A DNA stretch of 22,500 nucleotides from Prorocentrum cordatum (GCA_963575745.1 CAUYUJ010011191.1:1-22500), one strand, 5' to 3'; positions 7,769 to 17,103 are shown, numbered from the stretch's first letter. The notes: generated by a model from the sequence alone, not told the origin. Numbers and translations: made by a program.

Positions 7769-7770
7769 TT

Positions 7771-7952
7771 GGAGGAGGAGGAGGAGGAGGAGGAGGAGGA
7801 GGAGGAGGAGTAGGAGGAGGAAGAGGAGGGGGGGGGGAGGAGTAGGGGGGGGGGGAAGGGGGGGGGGGGTGGAAAAGGAGGGAGGGGGTGGGGGTGGTAG
7901 GGAGGGGGGGGGGAGGGGGGGGGGGTGGGGGGGGGGGGAGAGGAGGAGGAAG
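7771..7952. repeat. GGA repeat passing into long G-runs
   Basis: A (GGA)n start at 7771 is followed by G-runs of 6-13 bases separated by A, T or AA. Many sets of four G-runs lie close together, so G-quadruplexes are possible on this strand. Confidence 0.93.
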
Positions 7953-8334
7953 CTTCTGTTGCGCCCTCCCCAGCCTTTTCGACGGTGGTCTGGCACTGGC
8001 GGCGCTCCCGCCCCGCGCCATGGGGCCTCGGCACAGACCGTGGGCGCGCGCGTGTGGCCCAATCCCTCGGCAAACCACCCCAGCCACCTGACGTTCAGTC
8101 GGGGGGGCGTTGTGCCCCCTCTACAATGAGGAGTTATTTTCGCCCAAATAGTTTTTTCAATGACCTGGGACTTTTTTTTGGTTTGGTTTGTGTTGGGTGG
8201 GTTGGGGGGGGACTCTTCTTTTGATGATTTGAGGGGGTACTGTTGGCGTATTTTTGATGTTTCGAGACCCATGCCACCCAGGAGGGCCCTCGGCCTGGAG
8301 AGCCCTCTCCCTGGAGTAGGGGCACGAAAAGTAG

Positions 8335-8485
8335 CATAAGCGCAAACACCCAGAGGTCCGCGCGGATTTCTCGGATCGGCGCTGGATCCCCCTCTCTGCC
8401 GTGCGTCCCACGCCGGAGGCGCCGCCAGGGGGGTCCAGCGTGGATCCGACAAATCCACGCGGACCTCCGAGTTGATATGCGTATG
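8335..8485. mobile_element. Foldback (MITE-like) element, copy 2
   Basis: The arms are imperfect inverted repeats. The left arm has GGTCCGCGCGGATTTCTCGG and CGCTGGATCCCCC. The right arm has GGGGGTCCAGCGTGGATCC and AAATCCACGCGGACC, which is its complement with a few changes. The ends are CATAAGCG and GATATGCGTATG. It has the same family core as 1567-1729 and a shorter GC-rich centre (CGCCGGAGGCGCCGCC). Confidence 0.78.
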
Positions 8486-8512
8486 TCATTGCTCGTTCCC
8501 CTACATTAGAGA

Positions 8513-8800
8513 CCCATGCCAAGAAACACCCTGCTTGCCTCCAGGGTGCTCTTCGGTGTCGGTGGTCTTGCCATACCAAAAAAACGATGGACGTCCTGGG
8601 GTTCCAAGGCCGGGTTTCTTGTGGAAGGTGTTTTGTGGATTGGCCTCCGCTGCGCAGGAGAAATATTCAGAAATAGTCAAACATTATGTGGACGAGCATC
8701 CGATTACTTTTTGACCATTCTTGGATATTTTAGGATTGTTTTGATGTTTCATCAAACATTCGCCTGTAGGAGGACGTGTCCGTCCGAAGTCTGACGTGTT
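8513..8800 (+). repeat. Dispersed repeat family C, copy B
   Basis: It shares a 34-bp identical start with 2672, the TGGACGTCCTGGGG block at 8588, and GGTTTCTTGTGGAAGG. It lies 28 bp after the foldback element. Its 3' part (TCGCCTGTAGGAGGACGTGT near 8760) resembles TTGCCCGTAGGGGCACATGC near 17064, so a third, diverged copy may lie around 16960-17100. The 3' boundary is approximate. Confidence 0.65.
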
Positions 8801-9248
8801 CGGGCCCGCGCGCATCTGATCAGCTGGCGTTCTGAATCGCACATCGAGTCGTCTTGTCGGCCCAGCCCAGGATAGCGGCGCTTTTCTCGAGAAGACGCTG
8901 AGCATGAAGGACAGTGCTGTCGGGGTGGGTGGTTTGCGAGGGCACCGATGTGAGCAGCGTGCGCAGGTTGGGAGAATATGTAGTGCGCTTGCAGAGGAGG
9001 TCGGAAATTACATACACATATGTATGTACACGTATGTAGATGTGAGCTTATGTGTGCACCTGTGTGAGCGTTTTTTCTCATGTACTGCCAGCGTCGAGTA
9101 TGTCTCCAGGGGGCGCACTGCATGGCGGACGAGGGTCTGCGCACTGTTGCGAGGGTGGCTTAAGCAGAGGCCTTGCGCGAGGAGAGCGTGCTGTGCACGA
9201 GGCCCGGGGCCGGTCAGCCTGAGTCGACGATGACATCCTGGCACAATC

Positions 9249-9366
9249 ATGATTTGTCCATGGCCCGCGCCGATTTTTTGGGTCGGCGCTGGACCCCCCT
9301 CCCTGGCGCCAGGTGGTCCAGCGGCGATCCAAGATCTCCGTGCGAGCCTCTGAGGGTGTACGCTTA
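9249..9366. mobile_element. Foldback (MITE-like) element, copy 3, diverged
   Basis: The left arm has GCGCCGATTTTTTGGGTCGG and CGCTGGACCCCCC. The right arm has TGGTCCAGCGGCGATCCAAG and ATCTCCGTGCGAGCC. The arms pair with more mismatches than in the other copies, and the terminal ATAAAC-type ends are not clear. Boundaries are approximate. Confidence 0.62.
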
Positions 9367-9378
9367 GGCAGATTTGTC

Positions 9379-9640
9379 TTCTCCCCCTCCTCCTGCCCCT
9401 CCTCCTCCTCCTGTTCCTCCTCCTCCTCCTCCTGTTCCTCCTCTTCCTCCTCCTCCTCCTTCCCCCCCCTCCCCCCCCCCTCTCCTCTCCTCCGCTCCTC
9501 CTCCTCCTTCTCTGTCCCCTCCTCCTCCTTCTCTTTCCCTCCCTCCGTCTCTGTCCCTCCTCCTCCTCCTCCTCCTCCTCCTCCTCCTCCCTCCCTCCCT
9601 CCCTCCCTCCCTCCCTCCCTCCCTCCCCCCCTCCCTCCTT
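9379..9640. repeat. Polypyrimidine tract ending in (CCCT)n
   Basis: A mixed TCC/CTC/CCC tract that ends in about 11 tandem CCCT units near 9590-9630. C-run density is high enough for i-motif or triplex structures. Confidence 0.93.
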
Positions 9641-9794
9641 GCTGGCCTCCTGTTCCTCTTCCTGCTTGGGGCACGGGGCCCTCCACGGCGGGGGGCCCGC
9701 GGGTTCAGGACCTGCGGCTCTGGGCACACCGCCGGCGGGCGAACGCCACGCTCGGCCTCCCCCACGGCAGGGGGTGTGCCGGGCGCCGAGTTGT

Positions 9795-9988
9795 TATGAT
9801 ATGTGTATGTATGTCTGTATGTATGTATGTATGTATGTATGTATGTATGTATGTATGTATGTATGTATGTATGTGTTTGTGTATATGTATATGTATATCT
9901 ATATGTATATGTATATGTATATGTCTATTTATATGTATATGTGTATGCATATGTATTTGTAAATGTATATGTATATGTATATGTATAG

Positions 9989-10020
<32 letters not shown>

Positions 10021-10025
10021 GTATC

Positions 10026-10060
<35 letters not shown>

Positions 10061-10061
10061 C

Positions 10062-10120
<59 letters not shown>

Positions 10121-10123
10121 ATA
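9795..10123. repeat. (TATG)n followed by (TATATG)n microsatellite
   Basis: Tetranucleotide GTAT repeats up to about 9875 give way to hexanucleotide GTATAT repeats with scattered single-base changes up to about 10123. Long Cys-Ile, Tyr-Val and His-Ile frames on both strands are artefacts of a 6-bp period without stop codons. Confidence 0.96.
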
Positions 10124-10575
10124 ACATATATCATAGATCATATTTCATATGTCAGATACCACATATCAGATATAACGGGAGAGAAAATCGGACGACCAGG
10201 CTCGGGCGACCAGCGCTGCCGCAGGCTCCCAGAGGAGGCGCCCGACTCTGTCGGGCGCCCTGGGGAGCTGCGCAATACGCCGCGCCGCCAGCGCCGCGAG
10301 TTCGGATACGCTGCCCCATCGCGCGGCGCACGCCATGCAACAGGAGCGGGGCTTGCCCCCGCGCCGGCAGTCGCTCCTTCCACCCTGGGCACGCGCTCCC
10401 AAGAGCCTGCGCCGGCGTCGCTGCCCTTGCGCTGCACTGGAGACAGGCGGCGTGGCCCAGCCCCTGCGCGAGGGCGTGCGGCAGCCACGACCGCCCTGGG
10501 TGGAGCGGAGGTGCACGCACACACACACAAGCAGTGGCGAGTCGTCGCGGCTTGCTTACAGGCCCACCAAGCAAT
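10124..10575. other. Unassigned GC-rich sequence with a perfect hairpin
   Basis: No recognisable protein or RNA gene. At 10237-10259, GGCGCCCGAC and GTCGGGCGCC are exact reverse complements around a TCT loop. A short (CA)n run is at 10513-10528. The AT-rich edge (10124-10170) contains several CATAT words that are complementary to the preceding (TATATG)n. Confidence 0.55.
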
Positions 10576-10712
10576 GTTCTAAGAACCTTTCTGGTGGTTC
10601 TCACGAAATGTTCTCGTAACACTCCTGGCTGGGACTGTCCTGTTTTAACACACCGGCTCCACGTTCTAAGAACATCGTCGGCGTTCTTAGAACACCTTTG
10701 AGTTCTAAGAAC
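10576..10712. repeat. Cluster of four 11-bp palindromes GTTCTWAGAAC
   Basis: GTTCTAAGAAC occurs at 10576-10586, 10663-10673 and 10702-10712, and its complement GTTCTTAGAAC at 10683-10693. The last three are 19-20 bp apart. Related half-sites (GGTTCTCACGAA, TGTTCTCGTAAC) fill the gap between the first and second. The function is unknown. Confidence 0.85.
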
Positions 10713-10939
10713 AGCTCGTGGTAGGCCGATAGAAATGCCGGGATGGTCGGTCTTTGCTCAACACGAACGCAGGTGCATGAGTTTGATGCGTGGCCACGCG
10801 CGTACGCCTGGCATCCTATCGCTGTGGCAGCGTCACGACGGACGGTGTTTTTGCCAGTGTGCGGCCTTTTGCGGCCCTCGTGGGGGACCAGGGCCGTCAG
10901 AACGACTCAGGGCGAAGAGATTGTACCCTTAATCATGTC

Positions 10940-10996
10940 CAGGCCTTTGGGGAGCCTTGTTGAGAAAAAACACGACGTCTGATGTTTGGGAATCGG
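10940..10996 (+). repeat. Dispersed repeat family B, partial copy (3' end)
   Basis: CAGGCCTTTGGGGAGCC, GAGAAAAAACACGACGTC and TGATGTTTGGGAA match the 3' landmarks of the copies at 4913-5060 and 16566-16716. Confidence 0.55.
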
Positions 10997-12079
10997 GGGC
11001 GTCCAAGAGGTTGGGAAGGACCAGAAGAGGGGGCACCATGGAGCTGCGAAGTCCCCCTGATTTCATGGCCCTGCTTCCTTTTTCCATTACGGTCGGACCG
11101 AGGTATCAGAGCGAGATCGGTTCGGGGAGGGTACCCTAGTGTTCTTCGTGGTTGTTGGGTGTTCTCGTGCATCCTGCGGGGGGTATCCCTAGATGTTCCC
11201 TCTGTTTTGGCCGACGGAGGGACTCATGCTCTTGAAGGATGTTCTTCCGGCCCAGGTCCGAGTGTATTTTCTTTGACCCCCCCTCGCCCGCGCACGCGCC
11301 TCGGGCCACAGTGCGCACCCTCTCCCTGCGCCTGGGCCCTCGTTCGGCGAATTCGACAGACGTGGCCAGTGCGTGTCACGACGTGGGCGGGCGGGACATC
11401 AAGGACAGCATATTCGGGGTTCAAGAGATAGCGGCGTGTCTGTCATGCCCATTTCAGTGTCTCCTCCTGCGCCTCGCTGTCACCTCCCTTGCCCGGCGGC
11501 CGTCTCGGATCGCAAGGCCCCTGAGCTGTGTGCGCGCCGGCAGCGGGCGCGCGCGAACCCCGTAAAAGGACGCACAACGTGTTCTCTTTCAGCACAGGTC
11601 CATCGATTTGCACATTGTGTCTCTTTGTATTCCATACAGCTATTACAGTACATTCCACAAGGGGTCAATGCAAACGGGGGTCAGTATGAGCGCCGGCTTT
11701 TGCAGGACCTTGCAGAGCCAGGGGTGCACTGACCCGGCTTAGGCGCAAGATCTTGAAAGATTTGGCGCGATCTTGGAATGGAGCGCCTGACTGACCCGTG
11801 TCTGGGTTGATTCGGGCCCGCCGGTTTTCGACTGATGCCGTTTCTTGGACACTGCGGTGGCCCTGCCTGGTCGGGGCCGCCTGCGTGCACGCGCGCGCCG
11901 CGCGTCCGCAGTCCAACAAGTCCGTCAACACGTCATGCGCGCGTGTGCAAGCGCGCATCAAGTCACGGGCGTATGCAGTCACAAGTTCGTGCATATGTGT
12001 AATGTAGTTGATGATGCAATTGGTCTTTTTGTTTTTCTAGTCCCACGAGCGCGTAGCCTGCACGCGATGCCCCACCCTA
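10997..12079. other. Unassigned single-copy-looking sequence
   Basis: About 1.1 kb with mixed composition. Open frames on both strands are short and overlap, and none shows a recognisable domain, membrane segment or motif. No splice pattern could be supported. Nothing further is claimed. Confidence 0.5.
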
Positions 12080-12307
12080 AAAGGCGGGCGCTGATGCTGC
12101 GGATCTTCCTCGCTCTTCCTCGCAATCGTGTTCATCCTTCGCCCCTTCTCCTATTCCCCTGCCACCGACCGTCATGTTTTTACCCTCAGGGATGTGTTCT
12201 CATGCGTCCCTCCTTCGCTTCCCTCCATCCTCCCCCCCCCCGTGCCAAGTTCCTTCGCTCCGCATCAGCATCCTCAGCAGTATATCCCTTTCTTCCGTCT
12301 CTTTGTC

Positions 12308-12609
12308 CTCCTCCCTTTCTCCCCCCTCCTCCTCCTCCTCCTCCTCCTCCTCCTCCTCCTCCTCTCCTCCCTTTCCTCCTCCTCCTCCTCCTCCTCCTTT
12401 TTCACCATCACGTCCTCCTCGCCCTCCTCCTTCTCTTCCTCCTCCTCCTCCTCCTCCTCCTCCATCTTTCCCCCCCTCCTCCTCCTCCTCCCCCTCCTGC
12501 GATTACTAAGTACTACTCTACTCATTGTTTATCCTGCTTTTCCCTCCTCCTGCCTCTTCCTCCTCCTCCTCCTCCTCCTCCTCCTCCTCCTCCTCCTCCT
12601 CCTCCTCCC
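12308..12609. repeat. TCC/CTC pyrimidine tract at the 5' edge of the SL relic
   Basis: Long CTC/TCC runs, broken at about 12505-12540 by a short non-repeat piece, and ending with (TCC)n at 12609. The DinoSL-like sequence begins at the last T of the tract. Confidence 0.93.
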
Positions 12610-12631
12610 TCCGTAGCGGTTTTGGTTCAAG
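12610..12631 (+). other. Spliced-leader (DinoSL) relic, 19/22 match
   Basis: The 22 bases TCCGTAGCGG + TTTTGGTTCAAG differ from DinoSL at three positions (CA to GG at positions 9-10, C to T at 17). There is no GT donor after it, so it is not an SL RNA gene. It is what a reverse-transcribed, trans-spliced mRNA would leave. It directly abuts the (TCC)n tract upstream. Confidence 0.8.
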
Positions 12632-13016
12632 GCTAAATGTTGTGAGTGGCTATGGACGCGTGAGAATCAGCGAATAATCTTGCTCCATCCGTAGTCGTGG
12701 TCCAAATCGTTTCGGGGCAGGGCGTCCCACGTTTCGTCACCATCCCCAGCACCAAGAAACCCGTCACAGGGTGGTGGGCGCTTCTCCTTATCGCTCTACT
12801 GGGGACATGACGGATCATCAGCAGCGACGTTCCTGTTCTGGTGCCCGCAGCCTGTCTCGATCTCATGCTGGAGGCGGGCCCCTGGAAGGCTGACAATGCT
12901 GCAGCTGCCGCGCCATTGCCCCCCCCCCCCCCCCCTCTGGATCCGCTGACATCTGCCTGAAGCGATCGGACCTGGAGGCAGCATAGCGTCGCTTCCAAGA
13001 AATCCTCAGGCGCCAG

Positions 13017-13814
13017 ATGGACGACACCACCAAGGCTCTCCAGACCACGGCCGCCACCTCCTCCAGCGACATCGCCAGAGAGATTGCTTCGCAATTCGAG
13101 CCGCACGTGCAACATATTGAGAAACACGCGCGTAACACCGCACGGCGCAGCGCGTCCTCGGTGCAGCTGGCGTCGGAAAACAAGCGGGTGGCCGACCAGA
13201 CTCGCGAGATGCAGTCTTTTCTTGCGCATGTGGGCTCCCAGCCCGCTGATCCGCAGTTCTTCGTCACCAACTGCCACAAGCCGTGCACCGTTGCTGCGGT
13301 CTTCCTGGGGTTGGCGCCATGGTTGGAAGCCGCCAAGGCCAGGCCAGGGCAGAACACCACTAACGAGAAGGAGCCATCCAAGCGTTTCCACATGTACGTA
13401 TCAGAAGCCGTTGATGGACGTGCCGGTGCCGTCCAGCTGGCTGCGCACCCCAAGTGCGAATCGGGCAGGTGGCGGAAGTTCGTTATCCGCACGGTGGAAG
13501 GCACAGACGAGAAGCTTTACGTCAACCCTGACAAGAACCCGCGCTCCATCAGACAGTAGGCTCAGACTAAGAAGCCCCCCGCGCTCTGCAGGCAGACCAT
13601 GCCTGCCTACTCGTGGATGCAGTGCAATGCAGGCGCCGTCCAGTTTGGCACCACGCCCGCTGCGGAGGTCAAGCCGCCGGGACCCGACCAGCCGTCGAAG
13701 CTCTTCTGGTGTCGTGCCGCCAGGAACGGCCTCAAATTGGACGCCACAGCCATCTCCGAGAAGTTCAGGGCTCTCTTCCGTGCCATCGACGCGTTCTCCT
13801 GGTCGTCTTCCTAG
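13017..13814 (+). pseudogene. LINE ORF1-like segment, interrupted by one stop
   Basis: The frame opens at ATG 13017, reads 180 residues to TAG at 13557-13559, and continues in the same frame to TAG at 13812-13814. The first part is helical and polar (residues about 10-75, with ASQFEPHVQHIEKHARNTAR). Later there is a GRWRKFVIRTVEGTDEKLYV and NPDKNPRSIR block, which I associate with the region upstream of the endonuclease in dinoflagellate LINE proteins (recalled, not searched). The part after the stop contains FWCRAARNGLKLD. A likely role in the live element is nucleic-acid binding. Base usage looks like normal coding DNA, not repeat. Confidence 0.6.
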
Positions 13815-13860
13815 CCCCCGATGGACTCCATAGTTGCGCCCAGGTGGCCATGCGGTTTGC

Positions 13861-14455
13861 AGCATCCTTTCGTGGAACGCGAGGGGTCTTCTTTACCGTG
13901 ATCGCACCAAGCGCAATGCCAAACCCTACAACACATAGGCATTTAGGATGCAAAAGGCAATCATCGTTTTGCATGAAGTACATGGCCACGGTTTGTCTCT
14001 ACAGAATATCCTCAACCGCTCCACCTACAATTACAATGTCTATTTCAGCGGCGCGGGTGTGACTGGGGCCCGTGGCGTTGCGACCTTGCCCCCTGTCTTT
14101 GACGATGTCGGACACGTGCGTGACGAGGCCCTGTCGTGGCCCGCCAAGTCCCGGCAAAGGGGCGGGCGCAGCTCATCAAGATCAAGAATGTCAAGCAGCA
14201 GGTGGCGGTTCGCATCTGCGACGCCCACAACCACTCAGCCGCGTTAGAGCCCGATGCAACCTCAAGCATGACGCGACTTGCAACCTGACGGAGGCCGCGC
14301 AAACTTCGGTGAGCCTGCTTGGTGGCAGCTCATTTCCAACTCACACGAGATGACCGAGGTTGTCACGCCAGCGCCTACACACTTCCATCGCCGCGCGAAC
14401 CAGGTGACCTACATTGACAGGATCGCCATGCCCGTGCCGCCCGCTGCAGTAAGCA
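13861..14455 (+). pseudogene. LINE AP-type endonuclease domain, frameshifted
   Basis: Frame 1 from 13861 reads SILSWNARGLLYRDRTKRN, the Asn-containing first motif of the exonuclease-endonuclease-phosphatase fold. It then hits a TAG at 13936, then reads IIVLHEVHGHGLSL (catalytic-Glu motif, normally LQEVHG) and GARGVATLPP. Frame 3 (14166-14270) reads KQQVAVRICDAHNHSA, like the VRVWNxHN strand. Frame 1 resumes from 14278 with WWQLISNSHEMTEV, PTHFHRR and YIDRIAMPVP, like the THF...S.IDRI segment. The terminal SDHxP motif is not found. The live enzyme would nick the target DNA to prime reverse transcription. Confidence 0.72.
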
Positions 14456-14461
14456 AAGGAG

Positions 14462-15340
14462 ATGCATGTTGTGGCCAACCTGAGGTGCGACGCGCAAAAG
14501 CTGGCCCAATGGCGAGCCAGTCGCCGTGCCATCCTCGAGCTCAAGGTAGAATCTCGCGCTGAACCCAGCAAGCCCCGCCAGGGAACCACTGCCTCCATCA
14601 TCGACGCTGACCTCCGCCGTTGGCAACTGGCCACGTGCATCGACGCCTGCGGCCTGGATGGCTTGTCGGCTGCGTATCAGCGGGCGCGCGTCAAGCGCCA
14701 GGGGGTCACCGACGCCGAGGGCGCTCGCAACCTCGCGATTCGGACTCCGATCGGGGACATTTCTGCATGGGACGCCGAGTCCAGGCGCACGGCGCTGCGG
14801 GCAATCGCGCGCGCCGTCTGGCGCCAGGGCCGCTGGCTGGCGAAACGGCCGGTCGAGCGCGCTGCTGCTGGCGCCGCCCGCCTGCCGTTGGGCGGCGCAA
14901 TGAGGGTCGGAGATGCAAGGGGTGGCAGGCCCTCAACATGCACGCTTCTCAAGCGCAGGCCCGCGGCGCGAGGCCCGACAGTCGGGCATTGGAAATCAGC
15001 TGTTAAACTTCCTGGCGCGTTTCAGTCGCGATGGCGCGCCTCGGGCGCGAGTGCGCGCGCCTTGCGCGCGTGTGATCCCGCGCGTGGAACGCATGTCCGA
15101 ACCGCGTTACCATCCGGGCGTCATCGTCATCATCGCCATCGCGGTCACCGCCCGAATCAGCATCTTTGCGTGCATGTGCCCGCTCACGGGGCGAGCGCGC
15201 GCGCCTGTATGCCCTGCCAGACAACAGGCATTCATCCGCGCGGGCCCCGCGTCGCCCAGGGCGCCCTCTCGCACGGGAGCCCGCGCGCTCCCTCCACGAA
15301 TGCGCCCGCGCTGGGGGGGCTCATTCGTTCGCGGCGCTAG
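14462..15340 (+). CDS. Open frame downstream of the endonuclease, unidentified
   Basis: A 292-residue frame begins at ATG 14462, overlapping the end of the endonuclease segment in another phase. The first ~160 residues look protein-like (KLAQWRASRRAILELKVESR, RRWQLATCIDACGLDGLSA, DAESRRTALRAIARAVWRQG). The rest is Arg/Ala/His-rich and runs into CG-rich alternating purine-pyrimidine DNA, and is likely not coding. It may be the LINE region after the endonuclease, but no RT motif is visible. Confidence that this encodes a protein is low. Confidence 0.3.
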   Translation: MHVVANLRCDAQKLAQWRASRRAILELKVESRAEPSKPRQGTTASIIDADLRRWQLATCIDACGLDGLSAAYQRARVKRQGVTDAEGARNLAIRTPIGDISAWDAESRRTALRAIARAVWRQGRWLAKRPVERAAAGAARLPLGGAMRVGDARGGRPSTCTLLKRRPAARGPTVGHWKSAVKLPGAFQSRWRASGASARALRACDPARGTHVRTALPSGRHRHHRHRGHRPNQHLCVHVPAHGASARACMPCQTTGIHPRGPRVAQGALSHGSPRAPSTNAPALGGLIRSRR

Positions 15341-15341
15341 A

Positions 15342-15436
15342 GCGACGTCGACGACGACGCCGACGACAACGACGCCACCGACGACGACGACGACGACGAT
15401 GACGTCGGCGTCGGCGACGGCGACGACGACGCCCAG
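15342..15436. repeat. (GAC)n / (GGC)n-type triplet repeat
   Basis: GACGAC, GCCGAC and GGCGTC triplets repeat with several substitutions. Reverse-complementary pieces (GACGTCGACGACG and GACGTCGGCGTCGGCG) occur within the block, so local hairpins are possible. Confidence 0.9.
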
Positions 15437-15486
15437 GCCTCCCGCGGTCCCCCTCGAGATTTCCCTGGCGCGTTTTTTCACGGCTC

Positions 15487-16362
15487 CTCCTCCCTTCGCG
15501 CTGCTCCTCCTCCTCCTCCTCCTCCTCCTCCTCCTCCTCCTTTTCCTCCTCTTCCTCCTCTTCCTCATCCCCCTCCTCCTCCACTCTCCTCCTCCTCCTC
15601 CTCCTCCTTCTCTCTTCATCCTCCTCATCCTCCCCTCCCCTCTCTCCTCCTTCCCCCCCTCTCCTCCTCCCACTCCTCCTCCTCCTCCTTCTCCTCCTCC
15701 TCCTCCTCCGCCTTCCTCCTCCTCTCCTCCACCTCATCCTCCTCCTCCGGTCCTCCTCTTATCCTCCTCCTCCTCTCCTCCTCCTCCTTCTCCTCTTCCT
15801 CCTCCTCCTCCTCTCCTGTCCTCCTCCTCCTCCTCCTCCTCCTCCTGCCCCTACCTCCTCCTCGTCCTCCTCCTCCTCCCCCTCGTCCTCCTCCTCGTTC
15901 CTCCTCCTCTTCCTCCTCCTCTTCCTCGCGGTTCCTCGTTCTCCTCCTCTCCTCCTCCTTCCTCCTCCTTATCTTTCCTCCTCCTCCTCCTCCTCCTCTC
16001 CTCCTCTTCTCTCCTCCTCCTCTCTCCTCCCTCCTTCTCCTCCTATCCCTCGCGCCTGCTCCTTCCATCGCGCCGCCTTCCTCTCCTCTTCTCCTCCTCC
16101 GCCCGCCTCCTTCCTCCTTTCCTCTCCTCCTCACCTCCTCCTCCTCCTCCTCCTCCTCCTCCTCATCTCATCACATCATCATCATCATCATCATCATAAT
16201 CATATCATCCTTCTCCTCCTCCTCCTCCCTCCCTCATCTCGTCGTCCTCCCGTCTCTCCTACTCCGTCCCTCCTCCTTCCTCCTCCTCCTCCTCTCCCTC
16301 CTCCTCCTCCTCGTCCTCCTCCACCTCCTCCTCCTCCTCCTCCTCCTCCTCCTACCCTCGCG
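15487..16362. repeat. About 880-bp polypyrimidine tract with (CAT)n insert
   Basis: This is the longest tract in the window and is nearly all C and T on this strand: TCC/CTC/CCC with scattered A or G. A (CAT)n block lies at about 16165-16205. Long Leu/Pro/Ser and Arg/Glu/Gly frames over this tract are artefacts. 16363-16565 shows nothing recognisable. Confidence 0.94.
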
Positions 16363-16565
16363 CTGCTCCTGCTCTCCCCCCCCTCGCACCGCTCCTGCTC
16401 CTCCTGCCGTGCTCCCTTGGCCACCCTCACAACTCCAGCGTGCTGGCGCCTCTGGCCCCCCTCGACTTCAAGTTCCACGGACATAATATCCATCTTCACG
16501 GGCAGTATATACATTGGAAGATTCCACAAACCCAGACATCGGGCGTTTTGAAGCAATCGAAACAA

Positions 16566-16716
16566 CAGGTTTTTCGTCGTTTTCGGCCTCCCGGGGTTTT
16601 CGCTGGGCTTCGGGGCCGTCAAAAAACAATTCGGGATGAAAAAACGGTCCTTGGAAATGGTCGGGAGGTCGGGGGCCCGCGTCCTCGAAAAAGCCGCGAC
16701 GTCGGATGTCTGGGAA
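16566..16716 (+). repeat. Dispersed repeat family B, copy 2
   Basis: GGTTTTTCGTCGTTTTCGGCC, then CCGGGGTTTTCGCTGGGC, CGGGATGAAAAAACGGTCC, GTCGGGAGGTCGGGGGCCC and CTCGAAAAAGCCGCGACGTC occur in the same order as in the 4913-5060 copy. It is one of the best-preserved copies. Confidence 0.78.
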
Positions 16717-17103
16717 GGAGCATGGGCACAAGTCCGAGCAGGACTTCTGATCAGGCCTCGCTTTCTGACGCGCCGGCGCTCCGGCGCCGCATCCGCATTC
16801 CTAGACGGCGCCCATGTGCGAGCGTGTTTCCTTGCTTCCGTTGACCCTTCAGACTCGTTGGCCCCTTCTCTGGACGGGCTCCCTATTCCGAGCCGAGCCG
16901 TCGGTTGAGGGACTTGAGGGCCCGGCGCGGGCCCCCAGAGGTACACAAGCGTTTTGGGCTTGATTCGGGCATGTCCTTTTACAGGGGGAATATAGTTTGG
17001 ATGCGATTTTTTTTGCGACCATGTTTGAACATGTCTCGAGTATTTTCCTTTGTTCCTCCAAAATTTGCCCGTAGGGGCACATGCCCGACCAAGTTCTAGG
17101 CCT

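Larger units (their letters stand above)
12610..14470 (+). mobile_element. LINE (non-LTR retrotransposon), 5' portion with spliced leader
   Basis: The order is SL relic, about 385 bp of leader or decayed coding sequence (including a C-run at 12920-12935), an ORF1-like segment with one in-frame stop, then an AP-type endonuclease domain in shifting frames. This is the 5' half of a LINE. No RT motifs follow, so the element is 3'-truncated or internally deleted. Several stops and frameshifts show it is inactive. Whether the SL belongs to the LINE transcript is an inference from position and orientation. Confidence 0.65.

Noticed and set aside
9313-10701. 462-residue forward open frame with Cys-Ile and Pro-rich repeats
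   Set aside because: It is made from a pyrimidine tract and the (TATG)n/(TATATG)n array; both strands and several frames are equally open.
10576-10712. Heat-shock element or steroid-response element reading of GTTCTAAGAAC
   Set aside because: The spacer between TTC and GAA is 3, not 2 as in heat-shock elements, and steroid receptors are not expected in this lineage.
12633-13391. 252-residue minus-strand open frame
   Set aside because: It is the shadow of the plus-strand LINE ORF1-like segment and shows no motif of its own.
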